From the NCBI GenBank assembly GCA_943327755.2, contig CALPYF020000059.1, forward strand, positions 1 through 16,894: a DNA stretch of 16,894 nt, in the 5' to 3' direction. The DNA comes from Deinococcus hopiensis KR-140 (GTDB lineage: Bacteria > Deinococcota > Deinococci > Deinococcales > Deinococcaceae). Below, in pieces: positions 1-8,349 of this stretch. The notes beneath the pieces are model-generated. The model was not told where the DNA came from and made no database searches. It saw only the letters and a program-made list of their open reading frames with translations. Numbering within the stretch: position 1 is the stretch's first letter; every line of letters begins with the position of its first letter. The translations under genes were made by a program, and so were the position numbers.

Positions 1-42
1 CGAGGGCGCGCGGTCGACGCGGGGGGAGGACGGCACGGACAT
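1..42 (-). CDS. 5' end of an unidentified minus-strand gene (partial)
   Basis: An ATG at 42-40 on the minus strand opens a frame without stops to the window edge (14 codons, MSVPSSPRVDRAPS). A clean -10 box TACAAT (plus-strand 50-55) sits 7 nt before the ATG. This is the leaderless layout seen at other genes here (lysZ, ispH, the PlsY-AAR fusion). The segment is too short to assign a family, and the Ser/Pro-rich start could be a disordered N-terminus. The promoter geometry is the only real support, so it could be chance. Confidence 0.4.
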   Translation of the reverse strand, partial: MSVPSSPRVDRAPS

Positions 43-49
43 CCGCTGA

Positions 50-55
50 ATTGTA
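50..55 (-). promoter_or_regulatory. -10 box for the left-edge gene
   Basis: TACAAT read on the minus strand, 7 nt before the ATG at 42. There is no recognisable -35 box at the expected distance and no Shine-Dalgarno, so the transcript would be leaderless. Confidence 0.4.
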
Positions 56-162
56 GGGAACTGGGCCGTTCGGGCGGTGAGGAACCTCACACCACCCGCA
101 CGGCCCGCACCCCACGGCACCCGCCAGCCAGGCCCGACCAGACGGCGCCGACCACACGGCAC

Positions 163-1767
<1,605 letters not shown>

Positions 1768-1773
1768 GGACGC

Positions 1774-1779
1774 AGCCTA
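1774..1779 (-). promoter_or_regulatory. -10 box of the ggt-like gene (leaderless)
   Basis: TAGGCT on the minus strand ends 6 nt before the GTG start at 1767. This places transcription start at or next to the start codon. No Shine-Dalgarno and no good -35 box are visible. Confidence 0.5.
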
Positions 1780-1816
1780 CCGCGCGCCCGTGACCACTAC
1801 CGGGAGGCTGGCCGGG

Positions 1817-2098
1817 TCAGCTGAACAGCGGGCCGAGGTCGGTCATTCGCCCGGTGGGCTGCGCGGGCCCGAAGGTGTAGCTGCCGAACACGCTGAGGAA
1901 ATCCGCGTGCGTGAGGTCGCGGGTCTGACCGCTGGGGCCGGTGGCCTGCACGGTCTCGCCACGCGCGGTGAGCGAGTACTCGCCGAGTTCACGCACGGCG
2001 GCCTTGCGGCCCCGCCCGGTGTGGAGCAGGGCCTGCACGCGGTATTCGCGGCCGCCGCGTTCGTTCAGGAAGGTGAGGAGGTCTGCGGGCGACAGCAT
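1817..2098 (-). CDS. Small hypothetical protein (93 aa)
   Basis: A soluble 93-aa protein beginning MLSPADLLTFLNERGG, with no signal peptide, membrane segment or motif that I recognise. The central part (EYRVQALLHTGRGRKAAVRELGE) is basic and the C-terminus is rich in Gly, Pro and aromatics. The start is uncertain. ATG at 2098 lies 9 nt after a TATGCT -10 box (2108-2113), giving a nearly leaderless message. An in-frame GTG at 2119 would add seven residues and has a weak purine-rich AGGGAAGGG upstream. It follows lysZ by a few tens of bases on the same strand, so read-through from lysZ is likely. Strong G/C third-position bias supports a real gene. Confidence 0.7.
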   Translation of the reverse strand: MLSPADLLTFLNERGGREYRVQALLHTGRGRKAAVRELGEYSLTARGETVQATGPSGQTRDLTHADFLSVFGSYTFGPAQPTGRMTDLGPLFS

Positions 2099-2107
2099 GA
2101 GCGGGTC

Positions 2108-2113
2108 AGCATA
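2108..2113 (-). promoter_or_regulatory. Possible -10 box for the small hypothetical gene
   Basis: TATGCT on the minus strand, 9 nt before the ATG at 2098. It lies in the short lysZ-to-hypothetical gap. The spacing is slightly longer than the 6-7 nt at the other leaderless starts here. Confidence 0.3.
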
Positions 2114-2144
2114 GCGCACGCGGCCCTTCCCTGCCCGGTGAGGG

Positions 2145-2948
<804 letters not shown>

Positions 2949-2955
2949 GCCCGGC

Positions 2956-2985
2956 ATCCTAGCGCATGACAGGAAGACGGGTCAA
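2956..2985 (-). promoter_or_regulatory. lysZ promoter (-35 and -10)
   Basis: On the minus strand TTGACC (plus 2980-2985) and TAGGAT (plus 2956-2961) are separated by 18 nt. This is the best-formed sigma-70-type promoter in the window. The -10 box ends 7 nt before the chosen lysZ ATG, predicting a leaderless mRNA. It lies in the short gap after the DUF1294 gene. Confidence 0.7.
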
Positions 2986-2992
2986 ACTCTTA

Positions 2993-3322
2993 TCAATTGA
3001 AAATGACCGGGAGCAGGATCAGGCCCGCCACGATCAGCACATCGGCCAGCGCCCACGACAGCGCGATCCGCCGGAACACCCGCTGGTACGCGACCTTGCG
3101 GGTCTTGTGCCGGAACACACCCTGCGCCAGCCACGAGCCCAGCCAGCCGCCCCGCGCCTCCAGCGCATGCAGCTGCCGCTCGGGAATGCGCGTGCGGCCC
3201 GCCTCGGATGCCAGGCCCTTGTCGCGCCACATCGCCACGAAGGCCACCAGGCCCCACACGACCTGCCACGCCAGCAGCAGGCGAAGCAGCAGCGCCACCA
3301 CGCCCGGAAGGTCGCCCGGCAC
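2993..3322 (-). CDS. DUF1294 family membrane protein
   Basis: A 109-aa DUF1294 protein. The family signature is visible: a membrane segment (about residues 14-34), then WRDKGLA, RIPERQLHALEARGGWLGSW, and the highly conserved FRHKTRK, followed by a second hydrophobic stretch at the C-terminus (RRIALSWALADVLIVAGLIL). The function of the family is unknown; some members in other bacteria are fused to a cold-shock domain, but not here. The GTG start follows the ispH stop codon directly (TAG then GTG) with no clear Shine-Dalgarno, so translation is probably coupled to ispH. Confidence 0.85.
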   Translation of the reverse strand: MPGDLPGVVALLLRLLLAWQVVWGLVAFVAMWRDKGLASEAGRTRIPERQLHALEARGGWLGSWLAQGVFRHKTRKVAYQRVFRRIALSWALADVLIVAGLILLPVIFN

Positions 3323-4318
3323 CTACTGCATGGTGCGCGGCAGCGCCTGGGTGGGGAGGATCTTCCTCGGCTCGCGGAACTCGATGTTCTCCCACTCGCC
3401 CTCCTCAAGGACCTCCAGGGCCGGGTTCAGCGCGCGGAAGTGCGCCACGACCTCCTGCACCAGATCGTCTGGCGTGCTCGCCGCACTCGTGATCCCCACC
3501 GAGCGCACGCCCGTGAAGTTCACGCCCGCGAGGTCCGCTGCCGTCTCCAGCCGCACCGAACGGCCGCACTCGGCCTCCGCGAGTTCCAGCAACCTCATGC
3601 CGTTGCTGCTGTGCGTGCTCGTCAGCACCAGGAACAGGTCCACGTGCGGCGCGATGGCCTTCACGGCGTCCTGGCGGTTCTTCGTGGCGTAGCACAGGTC
3701 CTCGCTGGGCGGCACCACCAGCGCCGGGAAGCGCCCCTTGAGGATCTCGACGGTCCGCCGGGTGTCGTCCACGCTGAGGGTCGTCTGCGTCAGCACCACC
3801 AGCCGCTCGGGGTCCGGCACCTGCACCGTGTGCGGATCGGCCAGTCCCTCGCCGCTCTTGCCGAGCACGCCCACCACGATGGTCGAGTCTGGCGCCTCGC
3901 CGCGCGTGCCGATGACCTCCTGATGCCGGGCGCTGTCGCCGATCAGCAGGATCGTGTAGCCCTCACGGGCGTACTTCTTCGCCTCGGTGTGCACCTTCGT
4001 CACGAGCGGGCAGGTCGCGTCGATGGTCGCCAGACCCAGCGCCCGCGCCCGCTCACGCACGGCGGGACTGATGCCGTGCGCGCTGAACACCACGGTCTCC
4101 CCGCCCTGCGGCAGGGCGTCCACGCTGTCCAGATCCTCCACGAAATGCACGCCGTACCCGGACTCCAGCCGGTCCACGACCGTGTGGTTGTGCACGATGG
4201 AGTGGTACACCGTCACCGGTTTCTCCTCGGTCCGCGCGGCCTTCTCGACCGCCTGAATGGCCATCACGACCCCCGCGCAAAAGCCGCGGGGTTTGGCCAG
4301 ATGAATCCGCTCGATCAT
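3323..4318 (-). CDS. ispH: 4-hydroxy-3-methylbut-2-enyl diphosphate reductase
   Basis: IspH (LytB, 331 aa) is the [4Fe-4S] enzyme that reduces HMBPP to IPP and DMAPP in the last step of the MEP isoprenoid pathway. The three cluster cysteines are present: Cys14 (RGFCAGV), Cys103 (DATCPLV) and Cys209 (EDLCYATKNRQ). Substrate residues are also visible: His41 (YHSIVHN), His81 (FSAHG), the acid Glu134 in RHQEVIG, and SAASTPDDL (278-286). The length is normal. The ATG lies 6 nt after a TAGACT -10 box with no Shine-Dalgarno, so the mRNA is probably leaderless. It is first in a two-gene unit with the DUF1294 gene. In a pigmented, carotenoid-rich genus this step feeds pigment and menaquinone synthesis. 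Confidence 0.97.
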   Translation of the reverse strand: MIERIHLAKPRGFCAGVVMAIQAVEKAARTEEKPVTVYHSIVHNHTVVDRLESGYGVHFVEDLDSVDALPQGGETVVFSAHGISPAVRERARALGLATIDATCPLVTKVHTEAKKYAREGYTILLIGDSARHQEVIGTRGEAPDSTIVVGVLGKSGEGLADPHTVQVPDPERLVVLTQTTLSVDDTRRTVEILKGRFPALVVPPSEDLCYATKNRQDAVKAIAPHVDLFLVLTSTHSSNGMRLLELAEAECGRSVRLETAADLAGVNFTGVRSVGITSAASTPDDLVQEVVAHFRALNPALEVLEEGEWENIEFREPRKILPTQALPRTMQ

Positions 4319-4324
4319 GCGCCC

Positions 4325-4330
4325 AGTCTA
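4325..4330 (-). promoter_or_regulatory. -10 box of ispH (leaderless)
   Basis: TAGACT on the minus strand ends 6 nt before the ispH ATG at 4318. No Shine-Dalgarno lies between. The -35 region is weak (GTTCCA with a 16-nt spacer at best). Confidence 0.55.
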
Positions 4331-4425
4331 GAACGCGGCCCAGCCGTGGAACGTGCGCGCGTGCCGGACTGATCCGATCAACACGGCGGGTATCAGGCGC
4401 CGGTCTGCTCGTCAAGTCGGTCTGT

Positions 4426-4459
4426 ACGTCACTGGGGGGGAATGCCCCCCCTCAGACGT
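4426..4459. repeat. G7/C7 hairpin in the ispH-orphan divergent region
   Basis: The inverted repeat reads ACGTC, ACT, seven G, AAT, then G, seven C, TCA, GACGT. This gives outer 5-bp arms (4426-4430 and 4455-4459), an internal 3/3 loop and a 7-bp all-GC inner stem with a short AATG loop. No U-run follows on either strand, so it does not look like a classic terminator. Lying about 50 bp upstream of the plus-strand gene at 4513, it could be an operator or an upstream insulator. Confidence 0.6.
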
Positions 4460-4494
4460 GAAAAACCTTATCGGCAGCTTCATGAGAACCTCCC

Positions 4495-4500
4495 TACACT
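4495..4500 (+). promoter_or_regulatory. Possible -10 box for the 142-aa orphan
   Basis: TACACT lies 12 nt before the ATG at 4513, which would leave a leader of about 6 nt. The -35 region is not recognisable. GGGG at 4501-4504 is the only ribosome-binding-like purine run. Confidence 0.35.
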
Positions 4501-4512
4501 GGGGATCAGCCC

Positions 4513-4941
4513 ATGACAGTCGCTGCCTTCGTGCATCCCTTCAACGTCTCCCAGTCAGTTCTCGTCTGTCGCGCCGCCCACCTCTCCCCCACCATGCAGG
4601 TCAAACTCGTCAGCCTTGCCGCCCGGGACGGCTACCAGATCATCCTGGTCGGCCAGTGCCACCCCTACCTGACCCAGGCCCTGGGCACGACCACGCCCGC
4701 CTGCACCCCCGACGCGGTCCGGGCGGACCTCGTCGCCGCGCCCAGTGTCCAGCACGCCCTGGCCCACGTGCGCTGCACGCCGCGCCATACGTTCATCCTG
4801 CACGCTCAGGGGGACATCATCGGGGCGTATGCCGCCGTCCTGGCACGCCCCGGCGCCCCCGCCAGCGCCCCCACCACCCCCGAACGGCCCATCATTCCGA
4901 GCCGGTGGGACGGTCGGGTAGGGCGCCACGCCGCCTACTGA
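4513..4941 (+). CDS. Hypothetical protein (142 aa)
   Basis: I do not recognise this protein. It is the only plus-strand gene between the left edge and rsmA. Codons end almost always in G or C, which supports real coding rather than a shadow of an opposing frame. The first 110 residues look folded, with alternating hydrophobic strands and helices (VKLVSLAARDGYQIILVGQ; FILHAQGDIIGAYAAVLA) and four cysteines (19, 49, 64, 87). Residues 112-125 are a Pro/Ala/Thr-rich linker, and the last 20 are basic with aromatics. There is no signal peptide or membrane segment. It is convergent with the phospholipase D-like gene, 44 bp away. No function is assigned. Confidence 0.65.
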   Translation: MTVAAFVHPFNVSQSVLVCRAAHLSPTMQVKLVSLAARDGYQIILVGQCHPYLTQALGTTTPACTPDAVRADLVAAPSVQHALAHVRCTPRHTFILHAQGDIIGAYAAVLARPGAPASAPTTPERPIIPSRWDGRVGRHAAY

Positions 4942-4985
4942 GCACGTGTTCGCGTCCAGCGGCCGCCCTCACCGCAGCCCGGGGT

Positions 4986-6449
4986 TCAGGGGGCGTCGCG
5001 GGTGATCCGTGCCAGCCAGGGCTCGGGCGGCACCGGAACGCTGCTGGTCGTCCAGGCCTGCTCGAAACTGCGCTCCTGCGCCGCCAAGGCGGCCGCGTTT
5101 CCGGTCGCCAGGGCCGCCTCGGCCAGTCCGGCGCTGCCCCACGCGCTGAAATGGAAGTTCATGCTGCCCGCCACGACCAGCGCGTGATCCACGGTCATGA
5201 CCTTGCTGTGCATCCTGAACGTGCTGTAGTGCGCCTCGAAGCGGTCCTCCAGGCCACGGCGGCGCAGTTCGCGGCGCATCAGGGCCACGCCCGTGCGGTT
5301 GGCCGGTTTCCCGAAGCCGTAATCCACGACCAGCAGCCGCACGTGCACGCCGCGCTCCATGGCCGACAGCAGGGCCGGGAAGTACACCGGTAGCCGGTCC
5401 AGGGTGCAGGGGTCAGGGTTTAGGTAGCCGAACCAGCAGTCCAGACCCGGGCTGAAATCTGCCTGCATCAGGTCGATGCTCTGGCGCGCCGCGCCGATCA
5501 GGGCGAGGTGCGCGCGGTCCGCGAAGTCCTCCCCGGCGGTGCGGCGGTACAGCATGAAGGCCCGGTCCGGGCCGGCCGTGACCGCGCGGGCCGCCGCGGC
5601 CGGGTGTGAGGGGGGCTGCGAGGCGACCAGGGCGCAGCGCGCCGCCACGTCCCCGGCGGATACGTCGTCGGGGCAGCGCAGCTCGTCGCTGTGCCGCCAC
5701 AGGTCGTCGAAGACCGCCACGCCCTCCTGCGCGGCCGGACCGCGCACCCGCAGCCCCGTGTCGTGCAGGGCCAGCCCCCCGGGCTCACCCAGTGGCAGGT
5801 GCCACCCGGTGAAGTTGTAGCCGCTGACGGTCAGGTCCTGGCCGTCGATCACGTGCAGTTTCACGTGACTGTGCGGCAGGTACGCGTAGTTCAGCAGTGT
5901 GACCGTCCAGCCCACGCGGGCGTCCCGCAGGGGCACGCCCGCCTCCCGCAGCGCGCGGGCAAGGCCCAGCACCTGGGCGGTGCCCGCCGGGTCGGTCAGC
6001 TGCGGGTAGTTGCCCAGCAGCACGCGGACCGTCATGCCCTGCGGGTACGCGCCGGGGTCGGCCTGCACGCGGCGGTACAGGTCGCGGGCCGCCTGCACGA
6101 ACACGGCGCCGGGCCGCCCGGGGTCGCTCTCCCATTCCATGCTGGTCAGCAGCACCTCGGCGCGCGCGCCCTGCATCTCGTCGGCCAGCACCTCATAGGC
6201 GTCCTGCGGACTGTCCAGGTCGCGGGGCGTGCGGACGAAGCCCAGCACCTCATTCCCGCAGCTCAGGTCCGGGCCACCCCGGGTGCGGTCCAGGGTCCAC
6301 AGCACCCGCTCCAGCGGGGCGTCCGGCGGGGCGCACACCTGCGGGGCGGGCGTGACAGGCGGCGCGGCCGGGCCGAGGAACAGCGGGAGGCGCGCGGCGT
6401 GCGCCCCGGCGGACAGCAGCAGGGCAAGGAGCAGGAGGATGGCGCGCAT
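4986..6449 (-). CDS. Secreted phospholipase D-like protein
   Basis: A 487-aa PLD-superfamily protein with two HxKx4D motifs: His195/Lys197/Asp202 (HVKLHVID) and His414/Lys416/Asp421 (HSKVMTVD). Each is followed by the usual small-residue segment (SGYNFTG; AGSMNFHFSAWG). The two motifs form one active site in this family. Residues 1-19 are a signal peptide (Arg, then a Leu-rich core ending in AHAA), so it is exported. Six cysteines in the mature part (39, 64, 259, 272, 338, 348) could form disulfides. Superfamily members include phospholipases, cardiolipin synthases and nucleases; the fold does not tell which applies here, although export and absence of membrane segments fit a phosphodiesterase on lipid or extracellular nucleic acid. 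It appears monocistronic, with a possible TAGCCT -10 box 9 nt before the ATG. Confidence 0.88.
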   Translation of the reverse strand: MRAILLLLALLLSAGAHAARLPLFLGPAAPPVTPAPQVCAPPDAPLERVLWTLDRTRGGPDLSCGNEVLGFVRTPRDLDSPQDAYEVLADEMQGARAEVLLTSMEWESDPGRPGAVFVQAARDLYRRVQADPGAYPQGMTVRVLLGNYPQLTDPAGTAQVLGLARALREAGVPLRDARVGWTVTLLNYAYLPHSHVKLHVIDGQDLTVSGYNFTGWHLPLGEPGGLALHDTGLRVRGPAAQEGVAVFDDLWRHSDELRCPDDVSAGDVAARCALVASQPPSHPAAAARAVTAGPDRAFMLYRRTAGEDFADRAHLALIGAARQSIDLMQADFSPGLDCWFGYLNPDPCTLDRLPVYFPALLSAMERGVHVRLLVVDYGFGKPANRTGVALMRRELRRRGLEDRFEAHYSTFRMHSKVMTVDHALVVAGSMNFHFSAWGSAGLAEAALATGNAAALAAQERSFEQAWTTSSVPVPPEPWLARITRDAP

Positions 6450-6458
6450 CTGCCCGGC

Positions 6459-6464
6459 AGGCTA
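6459..6464 (-). promoter_or_regulatory. Possible -10 box of the PLD-like gene
   Basis: TAGCCT on the minus strand, 9 nt before the ATG at 6449, predicting a leader of only two or three bases. No Shine-Dalgarno is visible. Confidence 0.35.
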
Positions 6465-6542
6465 GTGCCCGCACGCCGTGTCCACCAGCGCATCTGCATG
6501 AGAGACCTGAACAGACCCTTGAGAGACCCGGCCCAGAGCAAA

Positions 6543-6573
6543 TAGAGGGGCGTCGTCACCGCGCGCCCCTCTA
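6543..6573 (-). terminator. Terminator of the PlsY-AAR fusion gene
   Basis: A perfect 10-bp inverted repeat (TAGAGGGGCG at 6543-6552, CGCCCCTCTA at 6564-6573) with an 11-nt loop lies 17 nt past the stop at 6591. On the minus strand the stem is followed by TTTGCTC, a short U-tract typical of GC-rich intrinsic terminators. Confidence 0.75.
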
Positions 6574-6590
6574 AATCCGTTGACGGGGGG

Positions 6591-8264
6591 TCAGTCCACG
6601 ACCTGGAAGCCCAGTTTCTCGGCCTGCTCGACGAAGAAGTTGATGTTCTCCGTGAGGGTCTGCTGACCGAGGCTCTTGCGGTGGTGCTCACCAGTCGCGG
6701 CGATGATCAGCGTCTCGGCGAGGCAGGCGGGCACCTGCCCCTCGCCGAACTGCAGGTCGATGTTGCTCGTCATGCCGCCGGGGGGCCGCACAACGCCGCC
6801 GGGGATGACACGCACGCCGGGAATGGCCTGCACGCTCTCGTCCACGTCGGCGGGGCGGCCCTCGTCGAAGATCCACGCGCCGGGCTTGACGTGCTGCGGG
6901 AAGATCACGGGGTTCGGGTCGCTGGTGGCCGTGAAGATCAGGTCGGCGTCCTTCAGGGTGTCGTAGCTGGTGGTGGCGACGATTTCGGTGTCCTTCGCGG
7001 CGCGGCGCAGGGTGCCGGCGGTGCGTTCGAGTCGCTCGGCGTCACGGCCGATCATGATCAGTTTCGCCACCTGCGGCGCGATGGTCCGCGCGATGCCGAA
7101 GGCCACCACGCCGTTCGCGCCGACCACGGCGGCGGTCGCGTGCTTGAGGTCGCGGCCCTCGGCGGCGAAGTGCTCCAGGATGCCGGGAATGGCGGCCTTG
7201 ATAGTGCCGGAGGTGTACGCCCCGCCGTTCGTGATGGTCAGTTCCGGCACGGCGGCCTGCACATCAATGCCCTTATTGCCCACGACACTCCAGAACGCGC
7301 CCAGGCCGAAGACCTCCGCGCCGAGTTCCTGCGCGAGGCGCGCGCCCTCGATGGCGCGGCGGGTGGCGAGGTCCGGGTTGTCGCGGAACACGTCGGGCAG
7401 CAGCGGGCTGGACAGCAGGTAGCAGCGGATGCTCTTGCCGTCCACGGTGCGGATGCCGTGCAGTTCCCCGATCTTCATGGGGCGCAGGCTGTCGGCCATC
7501 TGGCGCACGCTGCGCTCGCTGACGACGCCCTTTTCCACCAGGGGCCGCAGCCACGCGAAGCGCCGCGCACTCCAGAAGTTCTCCAGGTTCATGGGGTGGA
7601 TCATGAACGCCGCGACGACCTCGTCACTGCGCCGCCCGGCCAGGGGCACGGCCTCGCCCAGGCGCGGTTCGGTGCCGTCGAGCATCCGCCCGACGTTTTC
7701 CTTGAAGCGCCACGCCGCGGCGACAAGCAGGCCCAGCGCCGCGAGTTTCGCGGCCGGGCCCAGCGGCAGGGTGGCCACCGCCAGCGTGAAGGTCAGCAGG
7801 CCCGCCAGGGTCGCGGCGCTCACGAACCCGAAGAATCCGGCCACGGCGGCGTACACCAGCACGGGCAGCGCGCAGGCCCACAGCGGCAGCGCGCCCGTGA
7901 CGGCCAGTCCGGCCAGCACACCCAGCAGGACGAGGTTGCCCCGGCCGCGAGGCGGCGTGTCCCCGTACAGCGCGCGCGGCGGGTTCAGGTGCCCCAGGTA
8001 CGCGGCGAGCGCGGCCATCACTGCCACCTCCGGCTGGCCCAGGCTGGCGGCCATCAGTACTGCCAGGAAGCCCTTGGCGGCGTCCAGCAGGGCGGTGAGT
8101 GTGGCTAGCTGCGGGCCGACGCGGTACAGGACGTTCTCCACGCCCAGGTTGTGCGGGTTGTTGACGCGGACGTTCACGCCCGCGCGGGACAGGACGGCGT
8201 GCCCGAGTGGCGCGCTGCCCGTCAGGAACGCCACGAGCAGCAGCAAGGCCGAGAGAAACAGCAT
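6591..8264 (-). CDS. PlsY-like membrane domain fused to acyl-ACP reductase-like domain
   Basis: A 557-aa two-domain protein. Residues 1-205 are hydrophobic with about five membrane segments and match the layout of the acyl-phosphate:glycerol-3-phosphate acyltransferase PlsY: GSAPLG (16-21), NPHNLGVENV (36-45), LDAAKG (60-65) and KENVGRMLDGTEPRLGE (188-204). Key PlsY residues are altered: the motif-1 serine is replaced, the GGKGVAT loop is reduced to RGRG, and the motif-3 histidine is Phe. Residues 215-557 align from memory along the whole length of cyanobacterial acyl-ACP reductase (AAR): GLGAFWSV (320-327), TNGGAYTSG (345-353), the Rossmann loop VVGANG (380-385), PGGVVRPPGGM, and PACLAE with Cys514 at the thioester-forming cysteine of AAR. 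The likely reaction is NADPH-dependent reduction of an acyl thioester (or acyl phosphate) to fatty aldehyde at the membrane. The start at 8264 is 7 nt after a TAGAAT -10 box, which overlaps the ATG three codons upstream. Confidence 0.85.
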   Translation of the reverse strand: MLFLSALLLLVAFLTGSAPLGHAVLSRAGVNVRVNNPHNLGVENVLYRVGPQLATLTALLDAAKGFLAVLMAASLGQPEVAVMAALAAYLGHLNPPRALYGDTPPRGRGNLVLLGVLAGLAVTGALPLWACALPVLVYAAVAGFFGFVSAATLAGLLTFTLAVATLPLGPAAKLAALGLLVAAAWRFKENVGRMLDGTEPRLGEAVPLAGRRSDEVVAAFMIHPMNLENFWSARRFAWLRPLVEKGVVSERSVRQMADSLRPMKIGELHGIRTVDGKSIRCYLLSSPLLPDVFRDNPDLATRRAIEGARLAQELGAEVFGLGAFWSVVGNKGIDVQAAVPELTITNGGAYTSGTIKAAIPGILEHFAAEGRDLKHATAAVVGANGVVAFGIARTIAPQVAKLIMIGRDAERLERTAGTLRRAAKDTEIVATTSYDTLKDADLIFTATSDPNPVIFPQHVKPGAWIFDEGRPADVDESVQAIPGVRVIPGGVVRPPGGMTSNIDLQFGEGQVPACLAETLIIAATGEHHRKSLGQQTLTENINFFVEQAEKLGFQVVD

Positions 8265-8271
8265 GCCGCGC

Positions 8272-8277
8272 ATTCTA
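8272..8277 (-). promoter_or_regulatory. -10 box of the PlsY-AAR fusion gene (leaderless)
   Basis: TAGAAT on the minus strand overlaps the first in-frame ATG (8273-8271) and ends 7 nt before the second ATG at 8264, so translation probably starts at the second. No -35 consensus is seen, and a GGAGG further upstream is too far away to act as Shine-Dalgarno. Confidence 0.5.
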
Positions 8278-8349
8278 CGGCACCGGGCCCACCTCCCCTC
8301 TGGCCGCAGGGTCAGGTGGGGGCAGGTCTGCGCCGTCAGGTGGGGCGGC

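Noticed and set aside
77..91. GTGAGG-AA-CCTCAC inverted repeat as terminator of the ggt-like gene
   Set aside because: The loop is only two bases, there is no U-run, and it is more than 70 nt past the stop.
2966..4372. A 468-aa plus-strand open frame over DUF1294 and ispH
   Set aside because: It is an antisense shadow. The ispH cysteines and motifs on the minus strand are complete, and the Arg/His-rich translation is low in hydrophobic core.
8288..8345. Direct repeat GTCAGGTGGGG (twice, 24 nt apart) and a CCCACCT/AGGTGGG stem after the DUF4388 gene
   Set aside because: Short, low-complexity GC sequence with a 19-nt loop and no U-run; it could be a weak terminator, but chance is likely in this composition.
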